19,339 bases of DNA, taken from NCBI GenBank assembly GCA_902765655.1, contig CACXAK010000006.1, forward strand, positions 1 through 19,339, in the 5' to 3' direction. This document shows, in pieces, positions 1 to 7,300 of the stretch. The notes under the pieces were generated by a model. The model ran no database searches. It had not been told where the DNA came from and saw only the letters and a list, made by a program, of their open reading frames with translations. The position numbers were made by a program, and so were the translations under genes. Within the stretch, counting starts at the first letter, position 1. The number at the start of each line of letters is the position of its first letter. This DNA comes from an uncultured bacterium. Lineage in GTDB: Bacteria; Cyanobacteriota; Vampirovibrionia; Gastranaerophilales; Gastranaerophilaceae.

Positions 1-669
1 ATTATTCAGCCAAGCTGGTTAATGAGTTATACATTTGTAAATACGTTTGATTATACAAATGCAGCCGGTGTAAGAATTAAATCAGATCCGTTACATGCAA
101 TCAATATGGCACCTGGTGTTAAATTCATCGGTAACTTAAAACACGGATGGCAGCCGTATGTAAGTATGCGAATGGTATGGAATATAATGGATCAGACGGA
201 TTTCCATGCAAACAATGTTTCATTACCTGAATTAAGTGTTAAACCTTACTTCCAGTATGGTGTCGGGTTACAAAAACGCTGGGGAGACAGATTTACCGGA
301 TTTGCTCAAGCAATGTTAAGAAGCGGCGGACGTAACGGTATTGCTCTTTCTGCCGGTTTGAGATGGGCTATTGGTAAAGATTACCACAGTTATCCTGACT
401 ACAAACCAAAGAACAAAACATCAAATATAATAAAGAAAACAACAACAAATAATATGCATGATGTAACTACATCTGTTGAATCTCAAAAAGTTATTGTTAA
501 GCAGCTTGATGATAATGGCAAGAAGATGTATGACAATACAAAACCTGTTGTTCAGTTACAAAATTCATCTACAAATATTAATAAGCAGGTTTCAAGTGTA
601 AAACCTAAAAAAGTAAGTTACAAAAATACGACTCTTACATCTAATAGTGCCGTAGTGACAAAATTATAA
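1..669 (+). CDS. Autotransporter, C-terminal part (5' end outside window)
   Basis: The frame is open from base 1 and stops at TAA 667-669, leaving about 222 visible residues of a longer protein. The ATG at 22 lies inside a β-strand and is not the true start. The first ~126 residues are the end of an outer-membrane translocator barrel: alternating polar/aromatic strands, 'VNTFDYTN', 'GWQPY', 'MVWNI', 'QYGVG' and a final strand around 'SAGLRWAIG'. They align with the end of the giant gene at 19071-19339 at more than half identity, so the two are paralogues. About 96 residues follow the barrel (nt ~379-666). They are rich in Lys, Asn, Thr and Ser with no hydrophobic segment, whereas classical autotransporters end at the barrel's last aromatic residue. 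The barrel would insert in the outer membrane through the BAM complex and export an N-terminal passenger that is not visible here. The autotransporter call is firm; the passenger's role is unknown. Confidence 0.92.
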   Translation: MIQPSWLMSYTFVNTFDYTNAAGVRIKSDPLHAINMAPGVKFIGNLKHGWQPYVSMRMVWNIMDQTDFHANNVSLPELSVKPYFQYGVGLQKRWGDRFTGFAQAMLRSGGRNGIALSAGLRWAIGKDYHSYPDYKPKNKTSNIIKKTTTNNMHDVTTSVESQKVIVKQLDDNGKKMYDNTKPVVQLQNSSTNINKQVSSVKPKKVSYKNTTLTSNSAVVTKL

Positions 670-731
670 GTGCACTTATGTGATATCAGGGATGTAATAT
701 TTCTGATTCATGTAATAGAGACCAATTAAAA

Positions 732-772
732 AATAAACAAAAAAGGAACATTATGTTCCTTTTTTGTTTATT
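732..772. terminator. Strong bidirectional intrinsic terminator
   Basis: A perfect 19-bp inverted repeat: AATAAACAAAAAAGGAACA (732-750), loop TTA, and its exact complement (754-772). A run of nine T follows at 778-786 on the + strand; on the - strand the stem is followed by the complement of the A-rich 727-733. It lies 63 bases past the stop of the upstream autotransporter and 13 bases past the stop of the convergent - strand gene, so it probably ends both transcripts. Confidence 0.9.
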
Positions 773-784
773 GAATGTTTTTTT

Positions 785-1375
785 TTAATAAAAATCATTT
801 CCTGTAGTTTCTTTAGTTAATATTTCGGTGTTAACAGATTTTGCGCTTTTACTGATTTTAGCGGTTCGTGAAGCCTCTTCGAGCATATTAATTTCGAACT
901 CCTTATTTTTTAAGTTTTCTAACGGGGATATATTAAATACTCTGCCGATAACATATTCCATATTTTTATTGTATTGATCAAACACTTCAGCCGCTCTTTT
1001 TGGCGATTTAAATTTTAATTTTTCCAAAATATTTTGCGATACATTTTCGATCCCATAAATAAATGTGTATATACTAATCGTATCGCCTTCCTGATTGTAT
1101 GGAAAAATTCCATCAGTTATTATGCTGTGCTTGTTCTTTTTATGTATAAATTGAAAATTAAATGATTTGAACGCATTGTCTACACTTAAAATTTTCATAT
1201 CCCAAAATTTTGTTTTAGAGAGTCTTTTTTTAATTTGTTTAAATTCCAAAATATCTTCCTTAGACATATTATCGATAATCGGGAGTGCAGATTTATCAAT
1301 TTTCAAAGCACAAAAATTTGGCTGTTTATTATTTCTGTCATTAATACTAAAAATACTTGGGGCATTAATACGCAT
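785..1375 (-). CDS. Small protein of unknown function with N-terminal QPNFxALKI motif
   Basis: 196 residues, no signal peptide or membrane segment, probably cytoplasmic. The start is ATG at 1375, supported by an AAGGAG site (complement of 1387-1392) 11 bases upstream. What can be seen: residues 18-26 'QPNFCALKI'; an acidic/basic helical stretch at 38-54; 'TKFWDMKIL' at 55-63; a probable β-rich middle (71-108); 'FKSPKRAAEVFDQYN' at 122-136, which looks like a helix used to pair with a neighbour; and a polar C-terminal tail. From memory, uncultured gut Gastranaerophilales encode many short proteins with a 'NFGALKI'-like start, a central 'TKFWDL' and a 'FKxPxxAxxVY' helix. I know no function for them, and that recollection is unchecked. 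The gene converges on the autotransporter gene ending at 669 and seems to have its own promoter (1405-1427). Confidence 0.82.
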   Translation of the reverse strand: MRINAPSIFSINDRNNKQPNFCALKIDKSALPIIDNMSKEDILEFKQIKKRLSKTKFWDMKILSVDNAFKSFNFQFIHKKNKHSIITDGIFPYNQEGDTISIYTFIYGIENVSQNILEKLKFKSPKRAAEVFDQYNKNMEYVIGRVFNISPLENLKNKEFEINMLEEASRTAKISKSAKSVNTEILTKETTGNDFY

Positions 1376-1404
1376 TAAAAATTTATCTCCTTGAGTCTGC
1401 TGAT

Positions 1405-1427
1405 ATTATATGGTGTAAATGTTACAC
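1405..1427 (-). promoter_or_regulatory. Probable promoter -10 with operator-like dyad
   Basis: On the - strand a perfect TATAAT (complement of 1405-1410) lies about 30 bases before the ATG at 1375. Immediately upstream is the dyad GTGTAA-ATG-TTACAC (1413-1427), two perfect 6-base arms around 3 bases, which falls in the -10/-35 spacer. No good -35 box is visible at 16-18 bp spacing, so activator dependence is possible. A regulator bound at the dyad would overlap RNA polymerase. The rest of the 1376-1641 gap is AT-rich, and I see no gene in it. Confidence 0.45.
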
Positions 1428-1641
1428 TATATAATATAACATAAAAATTTTTAGCCACAATAGTAAATAGGGTATTATTTTTTATTCTTGCTAAAAAAAA
1501 ATTTACAAAAACCGTATTGAGGGTAAAATAAAATCTATTTGTAACAGAGTAAGTGATTTGAGAAATTTGAGCTGAAAGTTCGGGAATTGTATTGGTACAA
1601 AATTGCACCTAACATATACACTTGCCGGTATTGAATAAATA

Positions 1642-2223
1642 TTATTTTATTTTTTTTATCAATTTTGCAGGATTACCTGCCACGATTGCATTATCAGGTA
1701 CATCTTTTGTAACAACGCTTCCTGCTCCAATTACGGAATTTTTTCCTATTGTTACCCCAGGGAGTATAGTACAATCAGCGCCTATCCATACATTTTCTCT
1801 GATTTTTACAGGTTTTGGAGTGGAATTAATTCTTGTTTCAGGGTTTATATCATGGTTTAATGTAACAATAGTAACATTTGGTCCTATCATTGTTTTATCA
1901 CCAATTTCGATTCCTCCGTTATCCTGGAAGCGGCAACAAGAATTTATAAATACATTTTTACCAATTTTTGTGTTTTTCCCAAATTCTGTATGAAAGGGCG
2001 GAATTATAAAACAACTTTCATCAATTTCAATTGCCGTTAATTCGGAAAAAAGTTCTCTGATTCTTTGGGGTGAATTATATTTTGAATTTAACTCCATTGT
2101 AATTTTTAATGCTTCCTGTGCATATTCCCCGAAAGAAAATAACAAATCTGAACCCCACTCTATTGGTGTTTCAGCTTTCATTAATTCTCTGATTTTTTCA
2201 ATATTCAATACTTTATTTGACAT
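1642..2223 (-). CDS. Sugar O-acetyltransferase, maltose/galactoside acetyltransferase family
   Basis: Transfers acetyl from acetyl-CoA to a sugar hydroxyl in the cytoplasm; the family includes maltose (Maa) and thiogalactoside (LacA) acetyltransferases, usually trimers. 193 residues, within the family's usual 180-210. Residues 1-65 form the helical N-terminal 'Mac' segment. From ~72 onward hexapeptide repeats build the left-handed β-helix: 'FGKNTKIGKNVFIN' at 81-94, 'GGIEIGDKTMIGPNVTI' at 103-119, 'IRENVWIGADCTILPGVTIG' at 141-160 and 'NSVIGAGSVV' at 162-171. His124 in 'LNHD' sits where the family has its catalytic histidine. The C-terminal 'GNPAKLIKKI' is the usual acetyl-CoA-side ending. 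The start ATG at 2223 has AAGG (complement of 2231-2234) 7 bases upstream. The exact sugar cannot be read from sequence; such genes also serve in surface-polysaccharide modification, but no polysaccharide genes are in view. Confidence 0.93.
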   Translation of the reverse strand: MSNKVLNIEKIRELMKAETPIEWGSDLLFSFGEYAQEALKITMELNSKYNSPQRIRELFSELTAIEIDESCFIIPPFHTEFGKNTKIGKNVFINSCCRFQDNGGIEIGDKTMIGPNVTIVTLNHDINPETRINSTPKPVKIRENVWIGADCTILPGVTIGKNSVIGAGSVVTKDVPDNAIVAGNPAKLIKKIK

Positions 2224-2331
2224 AAATATACCTTACTTTGTTGTTTGATTATATTATAAATAAAAACATGTTAATTTGCTTGTGTATTATAAAATTTGGT
2301 AACTATATACAAGTTTACACAAATGATAAAT

Positions 2332-3423
2332 TTATCCAAAAAGTTTTTTTATTGTTGGTTTTTGTATTGCATCTAAAGTTTCATCAAATTGTCTAATTAC
2401 TTCTTTAGAGAAAAATATATATTGTTGTTGCACTCTTTTAGCGGTTTTCTTATCAGGAATAACTTTTTTAAAATTTGCAACCAAAGTAGGTTTTAAATTC
2501 ATTTCTTTTTTTATTAATTCTAATGCTTGCTTTGGGGTTTTAGATTTTTCAACTAACTTGTAAAACATATCAATATCAATTTCTAGTGGTATATTTGAAT
2601 GTTTAGTCATTTTTTTTATGCCTTTTATTATTTCTAAAACTTCGGCTTTATTTATATACTTACCCCCAGCAGCAAATGCTGCAAAAAGCATTTCAATTAT
2701 TACATTTGGACTTGCACTATGTGTCATAGGTATTATTCCATTTCGTTGTGCCATCGTATTAAATTTTTTCATGTTTGTAATACAACTTTTTTTAGTTTTA
2801 CCAACTATACCTGCCGTAAAACTTTCATCAAAAACATCATAACCGAGTTTTCTAATTACATTATCTGATATCTGTGTAGGAGGAACAGAACTATCTATAA
2901 GTAATATTCCATGAGTATCTTTAAATTGCTTAATTTTAGATGCGTCTCTAACAATGTATTTACCAGGTTTTAATCTTTTATTATGTCTAACAATAACTGA
3001 ACCTTTAGGAAGCCTTACTGAGCCACTTGTAAATATATCTGCGGTATAACCGGCAACAAACTTCCCTTTATCATTTGCTTTTAATGCAGAATTAAAAGGT
3101 AACATTATACAATATTTTTTATTATCCCAATTCCCGCCCATGTGTCCTTTTACAGTATGATTTATGGAAAAATGCACACTATCTCTAATGCTATTTATTC
3201 CAGTTTTTGCAAATACTGAATCTCTAGTACTTCTAATTATCCCATTAACAGGTGCATAATCCGTCATGTGGCAAAGTAATAGGGAACTTTCATTAAATCC
3301 TTGAGCAACAGTTGTTCTTGAAGGATGACGAGTCGCAAACGAAAATAACTCCCGACCACCATTATTTCTGGCAAGAAGTTTTGAATCCCTAAACAAATTT
3401 AGACCAATTTTTGCTAAACTCAT
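2332..3423 (-). CDS. Protein of unknown function (possible ADP-ribosyltransferase-like N-terminal half)
   Basis: 363 residues starting at ATG 3423. The upstream GAGGAA is almost touching the start; an AGGGG ten bases upstream may be the working RBS, and the next Met is only at residue 53. No signal peptide or membrane helix is evident. Residues ~46-180 look like a compact α/β or β-rich domain: 'LLLCHMTDYAPVNGII' (48-63), 'RDSVHFSINHTVKGHMGG' (80-97), 'KKYCIMLPF' (102-110), 'GYTADIF' (125-131) and 'VRLPKGSVIVR' (136-146). That order (β-strand with His, then Thr; β-strand with Ser; later polar strand) faintly recalls ADP-ribosyltransferase folds, but I could not fix a catalytic Glu. Residues ~205-363 are Lys-rich and helical ('AEVLEIIKGIKKM', 'PKQALELIKKEMNL'). 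It is the farthest upstream of the three - strand genes, with a 108-base gap to the acetyltransferase gene, so they need not be one operon. I do not recognise the family. Confidence 0.82.
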   Translation of the reverse strand: MSLAKIGLNLFRDSKLLARNNGGRELFSFATRHPSRTTVAQGFNESSLLLCHMTDYAPVNGIIRSTRDSVFAKTGINSIRDSVHFSINHTVKGHMGGNWDNKKYCIMLPFNSALKANDKGKFVAGYTADIFTSGSVRLPKGSVIVRHNKRLKPGKYIVRDASKIKQFKDTHGILLIDSSVPPTQISDNVIRKLGYDVFDESFTAGIVGKTKKSCITNMKKFNTMAQRNGIIPMTHSASPNVIIEMLFAAFAAGGKYINKAEVLEIIKGIKKMTKHSNIPLEIDIDMFYKLVEKSKTPKQALELIKKEMNLKPTLVANFKKVIPDKKTAKRVQQQYIFFSKEVIRQFDETLDAIQKPTIKKLFG

Positions 3424-3462
3424 TTCCTCGTTTCCCCTATATAAATATATAAAGTATTTTTA

Positions 3463-3497
3463 TTTACATAAATTGATTAATTGTAAATTTATGTAAA
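3463..3497. promoter_or_regulatory. Perfect 12-bp inverted repeat upstream of the 3423 gene
   Basis: TTTACATAAATT (3463-3474) and its exact complement AATTTATGTAAA (3486-3497) are separated by 11 bases. It lies 40-74 bases upstream of the - strand start at 3423 and just before the transposase remnant on the + strand. There is no G/C in the stem apart from one pair per arm and no T-run, so an operator or a mobile-element end is more likely than a terminator. AT-rich -10-like sequence lies nearby (3441-3460), but I cannot place a convincing promoter. Confidence 0.5.
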
Positions 3498-3515
3498 AAC
3501 ATGTTCTGCTAAAGC

Positions 3516-3758
3516 ATGAAGGCTGGTGCAATTTACCTTTATAATAAGTATATGGCATCAATACTATCTCTAAACTTCAAATCATTCCAGCATTTGCAAC
3601 AAGTATTAGTTGACGAAACAGCTTGTGTTGCTTATTTAGAGGAACTTGTTTGGGAAGGGGTGCCAGTTAGTCCGTTTGATAAAACCTCAAAAGTATATAA
3701 ATGCAAAAATGGTAAATATAAGTCTGTAGGTTGGGTGAAACCCGACAATAACTTTTGA
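3516..3758 (+). pseudogene. Decayed N-terminal fragment of an IS1595-family transposase
   Basis: 80 codons against roughly 300 for an intact IS1595/ISXO2 transposase. The fragment matches the family's N-terminal zinc-ribbon region: 'DETACVAYLEELVWEGVPV' (residues 33-51) fits the usual 'DEexCxeYLeelRWxGxpvCPhCG' and 'SKVYKCKNGKYKSVGW' (58-73) fits the usual '..vYKcKxGrYKCxgC'. The metal-binding cysteines are mostly gone: the expected CPxC reads SPFD, and the expected CxxC reads SVGW. The stop follows at once, and I find no DDE catalytic domain downstream to 4232. The first ATG (3516) and the internal ATG (3552) both lack a good RBS. It is probably a dead insertion remnant. The family match is from pattern memory; domestication as a small protein is possible but unlikely with the zinc ligands lost. 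Confidence 0.62.
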
Positions 3759-3870
3759 GTGCAAAAGAGTGCAAGAATAGGGCAAAAAATGAGTAAAAAA
3801 GTGCAAAGAAAGTCACTTTTGGAGTAGTTTGAAATTTAGATTCTCAATCGCTTTCCGATTGCTAGAATTT

Positions 3871-3904
3871 AGTGGTGTTGGGCAGGTATGCCCAACCTAC
3901 CTGC
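3871..3904. repeat. REP-like palindrome (GTTGGGCA / TGCCCAAC)
   Basis: GTTGGGCA (3877-3884) and TGCCCAAC (3889-3896) are perfect 8-bp arms around GGTA. An alternative overlapping pairing exists: GCAGGTA (3882-3888) with TACCTGC (3898-3904). The sequence is strikingly GC-rich for this locus. Sequences of the form GTGTTGGG...CCCAACCTAC are a common type of dispersed extragenic palindrome in bacteria, and this one follows that pattern. Only one copy is in the window, so dispersal cannot be shown here. Confidence 0.5.
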
Positions 3905-3914
3905 TTTGATATGA

Positions 3915-3955
3915 GTGGGCTTTACAAAAAATTGCAAACTGTCTGTAAAGGCACA
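3915..3955. repeat. Imperfect inverted repeat beside the REP-like element
   Basis: GTGGGCTTTACA (3915-3926) faces TGTAAAGGCACAC (3944-3956), which would be its complement apart from a bulge and a mismatch. It is adjacent to the REP-like palindrome and possibly part of the same mobile or repeat unit. A weak terminator is less likely because no T-run follows. Confidence 0.35.
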
Positions 3956-4110
3956 CCCTATATGATTATTTGTAACAGTGTAGTTGATTATTAAACATAA
4001 AAAAATATAATTAATTTGTGTTGTTTTTGAAAACTTTTTACTTAGACACCTAGTTGTGTATAAATCTAAGCTTTTTGTTGTATTTTTCTGTTTTATACTC
4101 ATTATAATTA

Positions 4111-4138
4111 TTGATTTTATGAAATTTTAGTGTATAAT
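4111..4138 (+). promoter_or_regulatory. Probable σ70-type promoter of the giant autotransporter gene
   Basis: TTGATT (4111-4116) and a perfect TATAAT (4133-4138) with a 16-base spacer are the best promoter match upstream of the gene. A start near 4145 would leave an untranslated leader of about 88 bases. That leader contains a seven-codon open frame with stop (ATG at 4174 to TGA at 4192-4194), which could be chance. The ribosome site GGGAGAAG (4217-4224) sits 8 bases before the ATG at 4233. Confidence 0.6.
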
Positions 4139-4232
4139 ATAAATAGGAATAAGAGTTATTTTACCGGAAATAAATGTACTTATCGTTATATTGAAACCCT
4201 ATCTGTATTTACCTCCGGGAGAAGAAAAAGAT

Positions 4233-4316
4233 ATGTCCGTTAGAGTTGCAAAAACAAAGAAATTTTTATTTGCACTAATGTTGAGTTTGGCATTTACAAC
4301 AAATGTTGCAAGTGCT
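4233..4316 (+). other. Sec signal peptide of the giant autotransporter
   Basis: Residues 1-28 show Arg4/Lys7/Lys9/Lys10, a hydrophobic core FLFALMLSLAF (11-21), then TTNVASA and cleavage before Asp29-Leu30. It is of ordinary length, without the extended N-region found in many large autotransporters. Confidence 0.88.
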
Positions 4317-7300
4317 GATTTGGCTGAAGACATAAAGAATGATGCAGTTGGAGAGAGCGTACTTACCGAAAATTATACATTTAGTGCTCCTGCAGGTGCA
4401 TTGGCAGGGTCAGGCAGAATCTATACTATAAAAAGTGCGGTTCAAGCTGCTATTGCAGGTGGAGGCCATGCAGGGATTTCTGTTGCTTACGGACAAACTC
4501 TTACGATACAAGATGTATCTTCTATAAGTGGATTTGCAGATACTGTAAATGGCGGATTTCTTACCAATGCCGGAACTGTAAATATAAATGCGATTAACAA
4601 CAATGTTACATTCACATCTAATACAGTGAATGGTGTTTATAACGATGTTTACGATAATTCAGGCACAATAAACCTTAATGCAGGCACATATGTTGAAGGG
4701 ACAGAAACAAAACCGCGCATAATTACTTTTAACGGTGCTGTTAATTATGTTGTTCCTGAAAGCCCTGAAGTTCCACATCCGGTTGATGGTTCATTAGTTC
4801 TCAATGGCAATGATACTGCAAAAGGCGGAGAATATCATTTTAACAGTGATCTTGGCGGGAAATTAAATCTGCGTAACGGTGCTGTAATCAGACTTGGTGC
4901 ATACAACCATGAAACAGGTAAAGCGTATGGTGAAGAGGGCTATACTGTAGCTACAGATCTGAATAAGCAAACATATGGTGCACTAAGACTTGTCGAATTC
5001 AATCCCGGATCTAATACTGACCATAATATGGTTACTCTTGACCTTAGAAACGGTTATGTTGACAGGCATGATTTTGGTAAAGTTACGCAAAACGCATCCG
5101 TAAACCATTTACTCGATGTTGATATTAATGCAGGAAAGGCGGATTGGTTTACTGCTGAATCAACAACCGCAATAAATGGTGATATATTGCTTGGTGGATT
5201 CAATTTACTTTCCGGTGAAGGTTCAGAACAAAAAATAATTAATCTTTCCAGAAACACATTTAGATTTGCTATGGCTTTAAAACCGGGTTTTGATATTGAA
5301 CAAGATATAACCAAATACGGTTCAACATATACAGTCAAATCTATCGATTATGACTTTTTAAGCGGTAATTTGGTACTTAATGCTGATGAATTTCAACCAA
5401 ACGGCGGAACAATAGACTTGGTTTACAAAACAAGCAGAGATTATTTGAGACTTGGTAAGGGAAATCACGCAACATACAGCGATGAAGGTGCAACAGCTGC
5501 AGAAAAAGATATAGTCAAAGTAAAAGATGATGACCATCCTTATGTCGTAGTAATTAACGGTGATGTATATTACTTCAGACCGAAAGAAACTTCGGATGCA
5601 AAAAATGATGCGATTATTGACCTTGCTGCAACGGGTTCTGTAGCGATTAGAGAAGTTTTGGAAGATAATGATTATATATTTAAACAATGGGATGAAAAAA
5701 AGGGTATGTATCATTATTATACATACAGCATAAATTCTCTTCCAAAATCAATTTGGGATCATACCGAAGCAACTAAAGACTCTTATAACTATTACAAAGT
5801 AGTATTTGATACCGATACAAATGGTTACACTACTAAATATTATAATATCAATTTGCGTGAAGATTTTATGCATGACATTGATACGACCACCTGGACACCA
5901 TCCAGTGAGAGTGAACCCGGTACTATAGATCCTGATTATACGTGGTGGCCTGCAGGTGCAACAATTCCTGGTGCAAGTAATTTTAAACCGTACATGAGCG
6001 GAGGTGATTTAACCAAAGCAATCGGTTTTGTTCGCTTCAATTTACCTAAGAATGGCGATACTACCGAAACAAAATATTTTAAATACACTTATACCGTTCC
6101 TGATGACTATACAAGACAAACGACAAGAAAAGAATTAAATAATGATTATATAACCAACGAGTATTTCTACGGTTTGACTTCTGGTGACAATGGCGGAGCT
6201 GTTTATAATAATAAAGGTAACGGCCTGAATATCAATGCTGATTTTATTGGGAATAAATCCACTAAGAGTTCAACAGATGGTTTTAGTGGCGGCGGTGCTA
6301 TTTATAATGGAAGTTCAGGAACACTTGGTTTCATTTCCGGAACATTTATAGATAATTATGCAACTCAAAGTGGTGCTGCTATTAATAACTATAAAGGTGA
6401 TATCAAAGCAATAATTGGCGATTTTATAGGAAACAATTCGGACAGAGCCGGCGGAGCTATTAGAAATATCAGCGGAACAATCGGATTGATACATGGCCAA
6501 TTTATAGGCAACAGAGCCATTCCGGGTAGCACTACTTCCGGTTGGGGTGGTGCTATTGCCAGTAAGAACACCGATTCTGAGATTAAAATCATACAGGGTA
6601 ACTTTATAGCAAATAATGTCGGAATGGGCGGCGGCGCCATAGATATTAATGGTAAATTAGGGACCGTTATCGGTGATTTCATTGCTAATAAGGCAGGTAA
6701 AGACGGGGGCGGAGCTATCCGTGTAGAAGACGGCGAAATCGGCTCTATTACCGGAGATTTTATTGGTAATACTGCTGAAAAGGGTGGTGCTATACATTCT
6801 CAGACAAAGAACAGTAAATCACGTTATGGAACAATATACGGTGATTTTATAGGCAACAAGGCAACAAAAGGAGACGGCGGTGCCATTAATAACGATTCAG
6901 GTTCTTCTACTTTTGATGCTATTTATGGGGATCTTATAAACAATAGCGCATCTGGTAATGGTGGAGCCATTAATACTAAAGGTAAAATAAACAGAGTATC
7001 TGCTAATTTTATTGGTAATGTAGCAAATGGTAAAGGTGGTGCGATTTATCTAAATGGTACAAATTCGGTTGTTGCTATATGCGCAGATGCTTATGGAGAT
7101 AGTCTGTTTACGGGTAACAAAGCAGGTGATGTTTATAACGATGTTTATAATGATAAGGGAACTTTAAAACTTAATGCTGAAGCAGAATCTGAAACTAAAC
7201 AACATACGATAACATTTGACGGTACAATTGAAGGTGATGGTTCAGGCAGGATTGATATTAATAGTGACTCAACAAAAAATGGCGGTAAATATATATTCAA

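Larger units (their letters stand above)
3759..4110. other. Non-coding strip holding palindromes, no convincing gene
   Basis: About 350 bases between the transposase remnant and the promoter of the giant gene. The start repeats 'gtgcaa' several times (3760-3807) without clear periodicity. The centre holds the two palindromic elements listed separately (3871-3904 and 3915-3955). The rest (3960-4110) is very AT-rich with short A runs. A 77-codon open frame on the - strand (3869-4102) crosses the palindrome, has no family resemblance, and I regard it as chance. Confidence 0.6.

Noticed and set aside
1375..1608. 77-codon - strand frame upstream of the small gene
   Set aside because: It runs through the promoter and dyad of the small gene, has no RBS, and reads as Phe/Asn/Thr-rich AT noise.
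1622..1993. 123-codon + strand frame
   Set aside because: Exact antisense of the sugar acetyltransferase, which has a clear family identity and RBS on the - strand.
3869..4102. 77-codon - strand frame
   Set aside because: It crosses the REP-like palindrome, lacks an RBS and resembles nothing; most likely chance.
4174..4194. Tiny upstream open frame in the leader of the giant gene
   Set aside because: Six residues with a poor RBS; expected by chance in a leader of this length and not listed as a gene.
4164..4218. Possible leader hairpin hiding the RBS of the giant gene (CCGGAAATA with TATTT...CCGG)
   Set aside because: Only 4 and 5 base pairs separated by a bulge, with a 33-base loop; too weak to claim regulation.
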